The position numbers and the translations under genes are program-made. Under the pieces are notes generated by a model that was given only the letters and a program-made list of their open reading frames with translations, had not been told where the DNA came from and did not search any database. A stretch of 64,000 bases of DNA from Gilvibacter sp. GTDB taxonomy: Bacteria; Bacteroidota; Bacteroidia; Flavobacteriales; Flavobacteriaceae. Shown in pieces: positions 37,213 through 46,069 of the stretch (position 1 is the first letter of the stretch; the number at the start of each line of letters is the position of its first letter). The stretch covers positions 1 through 64,000 of the forward strand of contig NZ_JABSPU010000004.1 in the NCBI RefSeq assembly GCF_013214815.1, in the 5' to 3' direction.

Positions 37213-37542
37213 TTAGAGCGAAAAGCTTTCGCCGCAGCCACAGGTTCTGTTAGCGTTGGGGTTATTGAATACAAAGCCTTTGCCGTTGAGTCCTCCGCTG
37301 TATTCCAAGGTGGTTCCCACCAAGTACAGGAAGCTGCGCTTGTCTACCAAGATGCGAACAGCATTGTCTTCAAAGATCTTGTCTTCATCCGCTTTGCTGT
37401 TGTCAAATTTGAGTTCATAGGACAAGCCAGAACAGCCACCACTTTTCACGCCTACGCGCACAAAATCTGTAGTAGCGTTAAAGCCCTCTTCTTGCATGAG
37501 TTGGGCTAGTTTGGTTTTTGCGATATCACTTACTTTGATCAT
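37213..37542 (-). CDS. HesB/IscA/SufA family Fe-S carrier
   Basis: VRVGVKSGGCSGLSYELKFD and NPNANRTCGCGESFSL. Confidence 0.95.
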   Translation of the reverse strand: MIKVSDIAKTKLAQLMQEEGFNATTDFVRVGVKSGGCSGLSYELKFDNSKADEDKIFEDNAVRILVDKRSFLYLVGTTLEYSGGLNGKGFVFNNPNANRTCGCGESFSL

Positions 37543-37657
37543 TCCTCTATAGACTGATTGTAAATTGTATGCAAATATACGGCAAAACGCGCTGTGTTTA
37601 ACGTTTTAACATATTATTAAAGCGCATGGAATAATAAGGGTTTTCGATGATTCTGAC

Positions 37658-38737
37658 CTAGAATTCCGCGAAGCGATCGTCGAAGATAAAATTGTCGTCT
37701 GTCAGGGTTTTTAGAAAGGCGATGATCTGGGCTTTTTCTGCCTCAGTCAAAGGGATTCCCAAACTGCCGTCGGCGTTGCGCAATAGTGGGTCTAAGGTTG
37801 GGCTGTCAACGATGCCGTCGGAATAATGATCCAATACAGCCTCCAGATCTGGAATCCGACCGTCATGCATATAAGGGAAAGTCGCCTCAATATTACGGAG
37901 GCTCGGTACTTTGAATTTCAGGCTATCGCTAGGTTGTCCCGTAACGCGATAGCGCCCGATATCATTGAATTCAGGATCAATGCTCAGGCCATTGTTTCTA
38001 TAAGTTTGATCCGTTTGTAACACTCCAGAATGACAGCTGGAACACTTGGCTTCAAAGAGGCCTAAACCAGCTGTTTCGTCCGAGGTGAGGGTGGTTCCGT
38101 CGTTGCGTAAAAAGCGGTCGTACTTGCTATCTGCAGAGACCATCATCAGCATGAATTGAGACAACGCTTTTAAAATATTATCTGGGTCTATTTGCCCGTT
38201 GTCAAAGGCCGCAGCAAACATTTCAACATACTCAGGATCTTGACTCAGCGTAGTCACAATATTGTTGAAGGTATTGTTCATTTCGACCTCAGCGGTGATG
38301 GGTATAATTGGCTGAGCATCCAAGTGCCCAGCAGCGCCATCCCAGGTGAATTCTTGCATAAAAGCCAAATTGTGAAGCGGTTGCGCATTGCGTTTCCCAA
38401 TGGCGCCATTAACGCCGTGACTCGTAATGTGAGTATGGTGGGTAAAGGCAAAGGCTTGGATGTGACAGAATCCGCAGGAAACCACGCCATCAGAGGCCAA
38501 ACGTCCATCATAAAACAGCTTTTTACCAAGCACAAAACCGTTTTGAGTAGGTGGGTTTTGGCTCAGGTCGTACGTAAGATCCGGGAAGTAATCTGGGATT
38601 TCCAAAGTCAGCGCTACATCTACTTCTAGGGTCTCCTCTAAAGGGTCTTCAGCCACCGGCGCATCCTCATAGGGCTCGTTCTCCCCACAGGCGCTCAAAA
38701 GCACAATTAGAAATAATATGTAAAACTGTTTGATCAT
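37658..38737 (-). CDS. Di-haem cytochrome-c peroxidase / MbnH-type lipoprotein
   Basis: Lipobox VLLSAC; two CxxCH motifs (SCGFCHIQAFAFTHH; CSSCHSGVLQTDQTYRNNGL); FKVPSLRNIEATFPYMHDGRIPDLEAVLDHY. MbnH assignment supported by the adjacent MbnP-like gene. Confidence 0.9.
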   Translation of the reverse strand: MIKQFYILFLIVLLSACGENEPYEDAPVAEDPLEETLEVDVALTLEIPDYFPDLTYDLSQNPPTQNGFVLGKKLFYDGRLASDGVVSCGFCHIQAFAFTHHTHITSHGVNGAIGKRNAQPLHNLAFMQEFTWDGAAGHLDAQPIIPITAEVEMNNTFNNIVTTLSQDPEYVEMFAAAFDNGQIDPDNILKALSQFMLMMVSADSKYDRFLRNDGTTLTSDETAGLGLFEAKCSSCHSGVLQTDQTYRNNGLSIDPEFNDIGRYRVTGQPSDSLKFKVPSLRNIEATFPYMHDGRIPDLEAVLDHYSDGIVDSPTLDPLLRNADGSLGIPLTEAEKAQIIAFLKTLTDDNFIFDDRFAEF

Positions 38738-38740
38738 GTT

Positions 38741-39487
38741 TTACTCTGTGGAAAAGGCTGTTGAAATATTACTGGCAATGATCGGTGCATAAACAGGGTC
38801 TACCTGAATATCATCCTTCTCCTGCAATGAAAAACTCTGAAGTCCGGCATCAAAAACTCGGGCAACATCAAATATGAGATTCACATTGTTGGTGTTATCG
38901 TTCACAGAGATGTCCGTGGACAGATCCAACTCAATAGTCTTATAATTGTCTAAAGTAGTTCCGTGGGAACCTACGTGAATGATAAAAGGTGCGTCAGTAC
39001 TAGTGTCTGTGTCATAATCCCCTTCAAATTTGATGAATTTATAACCTGCTGACCAGCTCCAAAGCATGCCTGTTTCTTCCGCAGTTGGAATAAAATTATT
39101 GACTCCGTTAAGTGGATAGTTGGATTGATCCACCCCAAAACCGAAACGGATCTTAGAGTATTTGCGCCCTTCAACTTCTGGGATGCTTAAGGTCTTGCTG
39201 CCGTTATCGGCTTCATTTACTACAAAATAGCTTTCACTTTGAGGCACAACAAATTCTTGTCCATTGGAACCAATAAGCACAATGTCGCTGATGATATACT
39301 TTAACTCGTTTACGCGATAAGATTCGCCAGAAGCGTTGGTATAGGTTTGTGAGGACAATATCAGATCATTGCCTGCAACTTGATTTTTAAATACGAGATT
39401 AACCTCCCCAGGAGCAGCCTGATTGTCATCTGATTTACAGCTAATTAAAGCTGCAACGGCAAAGGTTAAAAGGAATATCTTTTTCAT
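38741..39487 (-). CDS. MbnP family protein (lipoprotein)
   Basis: Lipobox AALISCKS; NLVFKNQVAGNDLIL..YRVNELKYIISDIVLIGSNG...ETGMLWSWSAGYKFIKFEGDY, matching remembered MbnP/CorA-like family motifs. Confidence 0.87.
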   Translation of the reverse strand: MKKIFLLTFAVAALISCKSDDNQAAPGEVNLVFKNQVAGNDLILSSQTYTNASGESYRVNELKYIISDIVLIGSNGQEFVVPQSESYFVVNEADNGSKTLSIPEVEGRKYSKIRFGFGVDQSNYPLNGVNNFIPTAEETGMLWSWSAGYKFIKFEGDYDTDTSTDAPFIIHVGSHGTTLDNYKTIELDLSTDISVNDNTNNVNLIFDVARVFDAGLQSFSLQEKDDIQVDPVYAPIIASNISTAFSTE

Positions 39488-40884
39488 TATTTATACTTTA
39501 CAATCAAGGCGTCTTTCCCGCCTTTGTTTAAACTAATATCGCCGTCAGAGCTGTCTGTATCGCCAACAACAATCAGTGCATTGGCACCAATAGGAGCGCA
39601 GTCGTTAAAGAGTTCAACTCCAGAACCGCCTCTGCTGTCTTGCCAAACCAAACTTCCTGAGGCTGTGGTCATAATAACCCATGCATCATTTTGGCCTTGA
39701 TTGATTCCGACTTGACCATCGCTACTTCTCGTAGTACCAGCCATAATGAGCTCTCCTGTGCCCATTTGATTCACTGCACGAGCCGACTCAAATAAGCTGC
39801 CTCCGTAGCTTTCTTCCCAGAGGAAGTTTCCGCTACTGTCAAAGGCCACCGCCCAAAGATCGGCATTGCCTTTAGGTGAAGAAACATCACCATCAGCACT
39901 GCGGCTGTCACCCACCATTACGTAAGTTCCCGGAGCAGATTCTACCAAACCATAGGCAATGTCAATTTCAGAGCCGCCAAAGGATTTTTCCCAAACCAGA
40001 TCTCCACTGTCGTTGATCTTTACGGCCCAATAGTCATAACTTCCTTTAGGATTGGTAACGTCAAAGTCATCGCTTTCTGAGGCTCCAGTCATCAGAAATC
40101 CTCCGTCTTGTGTTTGCAATACCTGATAGCTTCTGTCGTTATTGGTTCCGCCAAAGAAGCGTCTCCAAATGAGTTGGCCGTTGGCATCCAATCGCATGCC
40201 CCAGAACTCTCCCACTCCGTGCTTAGGTGCTGCTGAAGGAGCACTGGCAAAGCCGTCGTTTCCGGCGCCACCGCTGGCAGTAATGTCTAAAAATCCGCTT
40301 ACAAAATAGCCTCCGTCCGTAGTTTGAATCACGGAACTGGCCTGATCGCTACCCGCAAAACCATAACTCTGTTGCCATTGTACATCGCCGGAAGCTGAAA
40401 GTTTTACGATCCAATAATCTTGAAAGCCTGCATTTTCTGTGGCATCACCATCAGAAGATCGGCTAAACCCAGCTACCGCAAAACCACCATCGGTAGTTTC
40501 TATGATATCTGCCCCGCGATCATCGGAAGAACCACCATAAGTTCGGCTCCAAATTATTGCGCCGTTGGCATCGAGTTTCAAAACCCAATAGTCGCTGTCT
40601 GTTGCAGTTTTATCTGTTATATCGCCGTCATTGCTTTGGGTGTATCCCAAAACGGCAAAGCCTCCGTCTGTGGTGGTTACTACGGCATTAGCAATATCGT
40701 CTCCGGAGCCACCATAGGTGAATTGCCAGTCAACCACACCTTCAAAGTCGGCGGTCTGTCCACTGTCGTCAGTGGTGTCATCCGTTTGTCCGCTGTCGTC
40801 TGTATTGTCCGCAGGCAGATCGCTCTCAGAACAGCCGCCCAGGACAAAAACCAACAATAATATGTACCAATATTTGCGAATCAT
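39487..40884 (-). CDS. Lipoprotein with seven ~55-aa repeats, predicted seven-bladed beta-propeller
   Basis: Lipobox LVFVLGGCSE; seven units of the type WxxxYGGSxxDxAxxVxxTxDGGFxVxGxxxSxDGDxxxxxGxxDYWxVKLxxxGxxx counted in the translation. Confidence 0.85.
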   Translation of the reverse strand: MIRKYWYILLLVFVLGGCSESDLPADNTDDSGQTDDTTDDSGQTADFEGVVDWQFTYGGSGDDIANAVVTTTDGGFAVLGYTQSNDGDITDKTATDSDYWVLKLDANGAIIWSRTYGGSSDDRGADIIETTDGGFAVAGFSRSSDGDATENAGFQDYWIVKLSASGDVQWQQSYGFAGSDQASSVIQTTDGGYFVSGFLDITASGGAGNDGFASAPSAAPKHGVGEFWGMRLDANGQLIWRRFFGGTNNDRSYQVLQTQDGGFLMTGASESDDFDVTNPKGSYDYWAVKINDSGDLVWEKSFGGSEIDIAYGLVESAPGTYVMVGDSRSADGDVSSPKGNADLWAVAFDSSGNFLWEESYGGSLFESARAVNQMGTGELIMAGTTRSSDGQVGINQGQNDAWVIMTTASGSLVWQDSRGGSGVELFNDCAPIGANALIVVGDTDSSDGDISLNKGGKDALIVKYK

Positions 40885-42300
40885 CTATCGTTTCATCAGT
40901 TTTTGAACGGCTGCATCATTTACCTGAAGCACGTAAAATCCAGCAGATAGACCACTAACATCAATATTGATCGCGTCAAGGCCATTTGTGAATTCTAAGT
41001 CTTTAACCAACTGTCCTGTGAGGTTAAAGATCTGAACATGCTCAATTGGGGCGCCGTATTGAACCGTTAGTTGTTCTTGCATTGGATTCGGATAAGCCAT
41101 TGCCTCTAAGATCTCTTGATCAACAGTACTTAGAACACTATTATCTCGAACTAAAAAGAATCCATTGTCTTGATCGGAAACCACGATGTTTCCACTCTCA
41201 AAGAATGGATAGACATTCCAGGATCCATTTCCAGTACCAGCACTATCGCTGCTTGGCCAGGTGTCAAAATAGTGGGATTCCACTATCGTTCCGGAGTCAA
41301 TCCCAGTGAGGTCTAGAATACGCAATCCCGCGCGGTAACTCGCTAAATAGAATTGATCCCCAACAACATATCCGTTGTGGTCTGTGGATGGATTTTGACT
41401 GAAATAATTAAAGGCAAATTCTGGATTGTCCAGGTCAGACACATCAAAAATGATTGTTTTTGTTTCAAATCCGAAGATGATCTCATCTACCTCATCAGCC
41501 AATAAGAAATAACGCTGATCTTCTGTCAGCCAACCCTGGTGAGTATATCCAATGTCACTGTAGTTCACTGCCGAAAGTAAGATGGGATTGTCCTTGTCAG
41601 TCACATCAACAATAACAACTACGTCTTCATTGCTTCCAAAGAAGAGTTCTTTTCCTGTGTGTGTGCCGTCAGGTCCACTGTAGGTAACAATTTGCGCATC
41701 GTGGGTATAACCGCTATCGGCATAACCTCGCGCAAACTGAGGGCTTAATGGAGATTGAATGTTGACCATATGAATTCCACCACTAAAGGTGTCGGTTCCT
41801 ATGGCGTAGGCAAAGCCTGTGTCTTCATTGATGGCAATATTGTGTGCGCTTCCAAATCCTGAGTAATGCGCATCTTCATCAAAGATGACCGGAGGACTAC
41901 TCACAGTTCTAAGTCGGGTCAGATCAAATACCTGCATACCGTGACCGTCAGCTTCACTGACAATAAAGGCGTGGTTGGCATAGACCTTAATATCGCGCCA
42001 AATGCTCGGGTCGGTAAAGGTGGGAAGCTTTCCTAAGTAGACTACATCCAAGGGATCGGTCACATCTACAAAGGCAGTTCCGTTACTCAGACCAATAATG
42101 GCGTATTCACCACCGGTTTCCGGATCGGTCCAACCCCAATTGTCATTGGCCAAACTGGCATCGAAGTCGGTTAAGGGAATTCGATCCATCAAATCGAGGC
42201 CTTCACAAGGAAAACCATCGGCAGAACCAGATTCACAAGGGATCTGGCCCATGACCAGATTAGTGCTTATAAAAAGCAGCGCGAGTAATGTCTTTTTCAT
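40885..42300 (-). CDS. Choice-of-anchor-B / LVIVD-type propeller protein with T9SS sorting tail
   Basis: Signal peptide; GSAHNIAINEDTGFAYAIGTDTFSGGIHMVNIQSP; C-terminal AYPNPMQEQLTVQYGAPIEHVQIFNLTGQLVKDLE...AGFYVLQVNDAAVQKLMKR. Confidence 0.88.
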   Translation of the reverse strand: MKKTLLALLFISTNLVMGQIPCESGSADGFPCEGLDLMDRIPLTDFDASLANDNWGWTDPETGGEYAIIGLSNGTAFVDVTDPLDVVYLGKLPTFTDPSIWRDIKVYANHAFIVSEADGHGMQVFDLTRLRTVSSPPVIFDEDAHYSGFGSAHNIAINEDTGFAYAIGTDTFSGGIHMVNIQSPLSPQFARGYADSGYTHDAQIVTYSGPDGTHTGKELFFGSNEDVVVIVDVTDKDNPILLSAVNYSDIGYTHQGWLTEDQRYFLLADEVDEIIFGFETKTIIFDVSDLDNPEFAFNYFSQNPSTDHNGYVVGDQFYLASYRAGLRILDLTGIDSGTIVESHYFDTWPSSDSAGTGNGSWNVYPFFESGNIVVSDQDNGFFLVRDNSVLSTVDQEILEAMAYPNPMQEQLTVQYGAPIEHVQIFNLTGQLVKDLEFTNGLDAINIDVSGLSAGFYVLQVNDAAVQKLMKR

Positions 42301-42349
42301 GAAATAGCAATTAGTATGCTAATTTAAAACAAATTAGTCGGGTCTTACC

Positions 42350-43624
42350 CTACTGCCTTGCAACGATAAATAGGCCGCCAGAAATATCACTAACAATGAT
42401 ATTACCGCTGGGCAGGTATGGATAGACACTCCAAACTCCGTTAAAGGAGGCGTCGTCGTTGTCTGGATAGGTGTCAAAAAAAGCGAGCTCTGTCATTGAA
42501 GCTGAAGCTATATCGCTGAGATCAATTTGTCGGATTCCCGCCGTGTAATTGGCCAGGTAAAAATCGTTGTTCAGCACATAACCGTTGTGGTCAATGGCAA
42601 AGGTTGGTCCCAAATAAGTAGTGTGGACTGCAGGAGTGTCCAGATCAGAAAAATCAAAAACTATGGTTCTGCTTCTGGTGCCAATTTGAACTTCGTCCAA
42701 TTCATCACCTAGTAAGAAGTGGCGTTGATCTTCAGTAAACCATCCTTGATGCGTATAACCGACATTGGTGTATCCTATAGTAGATAAGGCTATCGGATTG
42801 GTTTTGTCGGTAATGTCCACAATAACGATCTCGTCTTCATTACTGCCTATAAATATTTCTTTGCCCAAGTGTTCAGTATCCGGACCATTGTAAGTCACTA
42901 CCTGAGCGTCATGGGTATAATTACCGTCTGCATATCCACCTTCAACTACCGGATTAATAGGATCTTGAATATTGATAAAAAGCGGTCCTCCCTCAAAATC
43001 ACTGGCTCCAACCGCATAGGCGTAACCTGTATCTTCATTGATCACAATATTATGAGCGCTTCCAAATTCTGTCAATAAGGCGTCTGCACTAAAGATTTCT
43101 GGAGGGCTGCTAACATCGCGGAGTTTGGTCAGATCAAAAACTTGCATGCCGTGACCAGAAGCTTCTGCCACAATAAAAGCATGGTCGTTGAATACCTTGA
43201 TATCGCGCCAATTACTCGAGGTTGAGGCTGTGGGTAATTTTCCTAAATAGAGGGGATTGGAAGGACTGGTGATGTCCACAAAAGCGGTACCGTTATTCAG
43301 TCCCATTAAGGCGTATTCCCTACCTGTAGCAGGATCTACCCAACCCCAAGAGTCGTTTCCGCGAGTGGCTGAAAAAAGTTCGATGGGAATCTGGCTCATT
43401 AAATTCATTCCAGAACAGGGATAAACACCGGCTTGTCCGCCTTCACAGGCTAAAAATCCAATGATGCTTGGGCCATCGTCAACAGGATCACCACCTGTGT
43501 TGTCGTCATCATTGGTTACGGGGTCTGTAGGACGGCTGTCATCCGAAGAACAACTGCTTAGCCCAACAAGGCTGAGAGACGCCATTAGCATCCCAAATAC
43601 TAGTTTAGTCTTTAAAGTTACCAT
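42350..43624 (-). CDS. Choice-of-anchor-B / LVIVD-type propeller lipoprotein, paralog of the preceding protein
   Basis: Lipobox VGLSSCSSDD; NDSWGWVDPATGREYALMGLNNGTAFVDITSPSNPLYLGKLPT...NWRDIKVFNDHAFIVAEASGHGMQVFDL. Lacks the T9SS tail. Confidence 0.88.
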   Translation of the reverse strand: MVTLKTKLVFGMLMASLSLVGLSSCSSDDSRPTDPVTNDDDNTGGDPVDDGPSIIGFLACEGGQAGVYPCSGMNLMSQIPIELFSATRGNDSWGWVDPATGREYALMGLNNGTAFVDITSPSNPLYLGKLPTASTSSNWRDIKVFNDHAFIVAEASGHGMQVFDLTKLRDVSSPPEIFSADALLTEFGSAHNIVINEDTGYAYAVGASDFEGGPLFINIQDPINPVVEGGYADGNYTHDAQVVTYNGPDTEHLGKEIFIGSNEDEIVIVDITDKTNPIALSTIGYTNVGYTHQGWFTEDQRHFLLGDELDEVQIGTRSRTIVFDFSDLDTPAVHTTYLGPTFAIDHNGYVLNNDFYLANYTAGIRQIDLSDIASASMTELAFFDTYPDNDDASFNGVWSVYPYLPSGNIIVSDISGGLFIVARQ

Positions 43625-43669
43625 ACCTTTGCAAATTAAAGATTATCAACATACTTAAGGGTATCTGGC

Positions 43670-44728
43670 ATGTTAAAAAACAAGGACGAATCGCGTACTC
43701 CGCTCTCTGAATTTGGTGAATTTGGACTCATTGATCACCTCACCAAACACTTTGAGATCAAACACGAAACTACCGTAAAAGGTATTGGTGATGATGCTGC
43801 CATTGTTCAAGAAGATCAACAACTGGTGGTCACTACGGATCTTTTGGTAGAAGGGGTTCATTTTGACCTAAGTTATATGCCATTAAAGCATTTGGGTTAC
43901 AAGGCAGTTGTGGTTAATTTATCTGATGTCTATGCTATGAATGCCGAGGCCAAACAGATCACCGTTTCCATAGCGGTATCTAACCGTTTCCCGGTGGAGG
44001 CGCTGGAAGAACTTTATGCGGGAATCAAAACTGCATGTGATATCTACAAGGTTGATCTCATTGGCGGAGATACGACCAGTTCCATGACAGGGTTGATCAT
44101 TTCTGTTACTGCTATGGGAAGTGTGGCTTCGGAAGAGGCTGTTCTTCGTAGTGGAGCTCAAGCCAATGATCTCTTGGTAGTAACTGGTGATATTGGAGCG
44201 GCTTATATGGGCTTGCAAGTATTGGAGCGAGAAAAGGAGGTTTATAAAGTCAATCCGAACATGCAACCTGACTTGGAAGAATACACCTATCTGTTGGAGC
44301 GTCAACTTAAACCAGAAGCGCGCAAAGACATTCGTGAATTGCTAAAAGCTCTTGAAGTAAAGCCAACGGCTATGATTGATGTGAGTGATGGTCTGTCTTC
44401 TGAGATCTTGCACCTCTGTAAACAAAGTCAAGTAGGTTGCAATCTGTATGAAGATAAATTACCCTTAGATCCTCAATTTATTTCAGTCTGTGAAGAGTTT
44501 GAGGTAGACAGCACAACCATGGCGCTCAATGGCGGAGAAGACTATGAATTGCTCTTTACGATCAGTACTTCAGACTTTGACAAGATCAAAGGCAATCCAA
44601 ACTTAACAGTGGTTGGGCATATGACTCCAGAAAATGAAGGAGTACACCTCATCACTCGAGCCAACACAAAAATTCCAATTGTCGCCAGAGGTTGGAATGC
44701 ATTCAACAAAGAAGAGGATCAAGAATAG
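43670..44728 (+). CDS. thiL: Thiamine-phosphate kinase
   Basis: SEFGEFGLIDHLTKHF...VKGIGDDAAIVQ; VTTDLLVEGVHFDLSYMPLKHLGYKAVVVNLSDVYAMNAEAKQ; LIGGDTTSS; MIDVSDGLSSEILHL. Confidence 0.96.
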   Translation: MLKNKDESRTPLSEFGEFGLIDHLTKHFEIKHETTVKGIGDDAAIVQEDQQLVVTTDLLVEGVHFDLSYMPLKHLGYKAVVVNLSDVYAMNAEAKQITVSIAVSNRFPVEALEELYAGIKTACDIYKVDLIGGDTTSSMTGLIISVTAMGSVASEEAVLRSGAQANDLLVVTGDIGAAYMGLQVLEREKEVYKVNPNMQPDLEEYTYLLERQLKPEARKDIRELLKALEVKPTAMIDVSDGLSSEILHLCKQSQVGCNLYEDKLPLDPQFISVCEEFEVDSTTMALNGGEDYELLFTISTSDFDKIKGNPNLTVVGHMTPENEGVHLITRANTKIPIVARGWNAFNKEEDQE

Positions 44729-44925
44729 ATCTCGTTGAGGTAGGTTTTAAAACGGTTGTTGGTTTGTCTCCAATATTCGTTTAATGGAACCTTTCGTCCG
44801 TAGCCGTCGTCTGTAAATTCTCTTTTACAGCAACTGCAGCGGTATTCGTTAATTTGAAAGTGATGCTTTTGGGTCAATTCGTATTTATGACCCAGTATTT
44901 TACAGCGGAGGAATTTGGGAAACAT
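44719..44925 (-). CDS. Small Cys-rich putative zinc-binding protein
   Basis: 68 aa; CKILGHKYELTQKHHFQINEYRCSCCKREFTDDGYGRKVPLNEYW; C-x3-GH ... C-x2-C pattern. Confidence 0.7.
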   Translation of the reverse strand: MFPKFLRCKILGHKYELTQKHHFQINEYRCSCCKREFTDDGYGRKVPLNEYWRQTNNRFKTYLNEIYS

Positions 44926-44932
44926 AAGTAGG

Positions 44933-45187
44933 TTAAGGCGTTACGTTGGGCAATCTGTGTTTGGAGCGTCTGGTGAATAAATCGCGCAGGCATTCGTTGA
45001 TTTCTCGTGTCTTGTTGGTTAAGCGTTCCAATTTTCCCTGCGGATTGGTACTGAATTCTTCATTGCAATGTGAACAGCAGTATTCACTTACGGAGTCGGT
45101 CACTTTTTGTTTAAGGACTAATTTGTGCCCGAACAACTTGCATTTAAGTTGCCCAAATGAACTTGTTTTTGCGGAAGTTGATTTCAT
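44933..45187 (-). CDS. Small Cys-rich putative zinc-binding protein, paralog of neighbour (start proposed at 45187)
   Basis: CKLFGHKLVLKQKVTDSVSEYCCSHCNEEFSTNPQGKLERL aligns with the 44719-44925 product. Confidence 0.65.
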   Translation of the reverse strand: MKSTSAKTSSFGQLKCKLFGHKLVLKQKVTDSVSEYCCSHCNEEFSTNPQGKLERLTNKTREINECLRDLFTRRSKHRLPNVTP

Positions 45188-45267
45188 AGTTTCTGCGTTG
45201 GGTATCAGAAAGATAGAAATAAAAGCAAAAAACACGATAAAAAGTCATAAAAAATCGATGAAATGCA

Positions 45268-46038
45268 CTAAAAAATGAATTTTGTTAAGAAAATTCGTAC
45301 TTTATCGATGTTTTCAAAGGGACTCATGTGTCCACCCTCAAGGATTAATTTTTGATTTTGATGCTGATCAACGGCCTTAATCAGTGCGGGGATATTTACC
45401 AGAGGATCTTGCTTACCAATGACCAAATAACTCTTTTGCTTCCTTTCAAAGAAAAGGGCGGATCTGTCAGGCCTGTGGATCATAGCCTCAGTAGCTGCAA
45501 TAATCGCCTCCGCAGTCATAAGGCTTGCCTTACTAATCAGGTCATTAATTACGGGCTTCAACGCTTTGCGCACTGAGATGGGGAAAAGACTTGGAATAAC
45601 CGTGCGAACAAAAAGCTGAGGGTCTTCTTGAATTACACCAATAGCTTGGTGTCTTTTTTGTTTCCGATCTTCAGTGTCTGGGTAAAACGTGCTGTTGAGC
45701 AGGCACAAATTGTTAATCCGCTGTGGAGCCATTTCGGTTAGTGCCAAAGCTACATAACCGCCCATGGAATGTCCAACCAGATTTATTTGATCGGCTTTAA
45801 GGAGATCCAATACTTTAAGGACATCACTTGCAAAAGATCCCATAGTAGCCGACTCACTAAGAGCTGATTTGCCATGTCCAGGCAGGTCAATACAGATGAC
45901 TCGAGCGTGATCAGCTAAATCATCTACCAAAGCATCCCACATGCTGTGGTCCTCTAAAAAGCCATGTAGCAGAACTAGGTTTGGTCCTTCACCTTGAACG
46001 GTGTAAAAAAGACTGTTCGAATTTTGGAGCTTGGTCAT
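45268..46038 (-). CDS. Alpha/beta fold hydrolase
   Basis: LVLLHGFLEDHSMWDALVDDL, VICIDLPGHGKS, NLVGHSMGGYVALAL, C-terminal GGHMSPFE. Confidence 0.92.
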   Translation of the reverse strand: MTKLQNSNSLFYTVQGEGPNLVLLHGFLEDHSMWDALVDDLADHARVICIDLPGHGKSALSESATMGSFASDVLKVLDLLKADQINLVGHSMGGYVALALTEMAPQRINNLCLLNSTFYPDTEDRKQKRHQAIGVIQEDPQLFVRTVIPSLFPISVRKALKPVINDLISKASLMTAEAIIAATEAMIHRPDRSALFFERKQKSYLVIGKQDPLVNIPALIKAVDQHQNQKLILEGGHMSPFENIDKVRIFLTKFIF

Positions 46039-46069
46039 AATGTGTATCTTGGGGTGCGCTAGCTAAACG

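Noticed and set aside
39487-40884. Repetitive protein considered as a CRISPR/tandem DNA repeat locus
   Set aside because: Repeats are at protein level and diverged in DNA; no direct repeats with uniform spacers.
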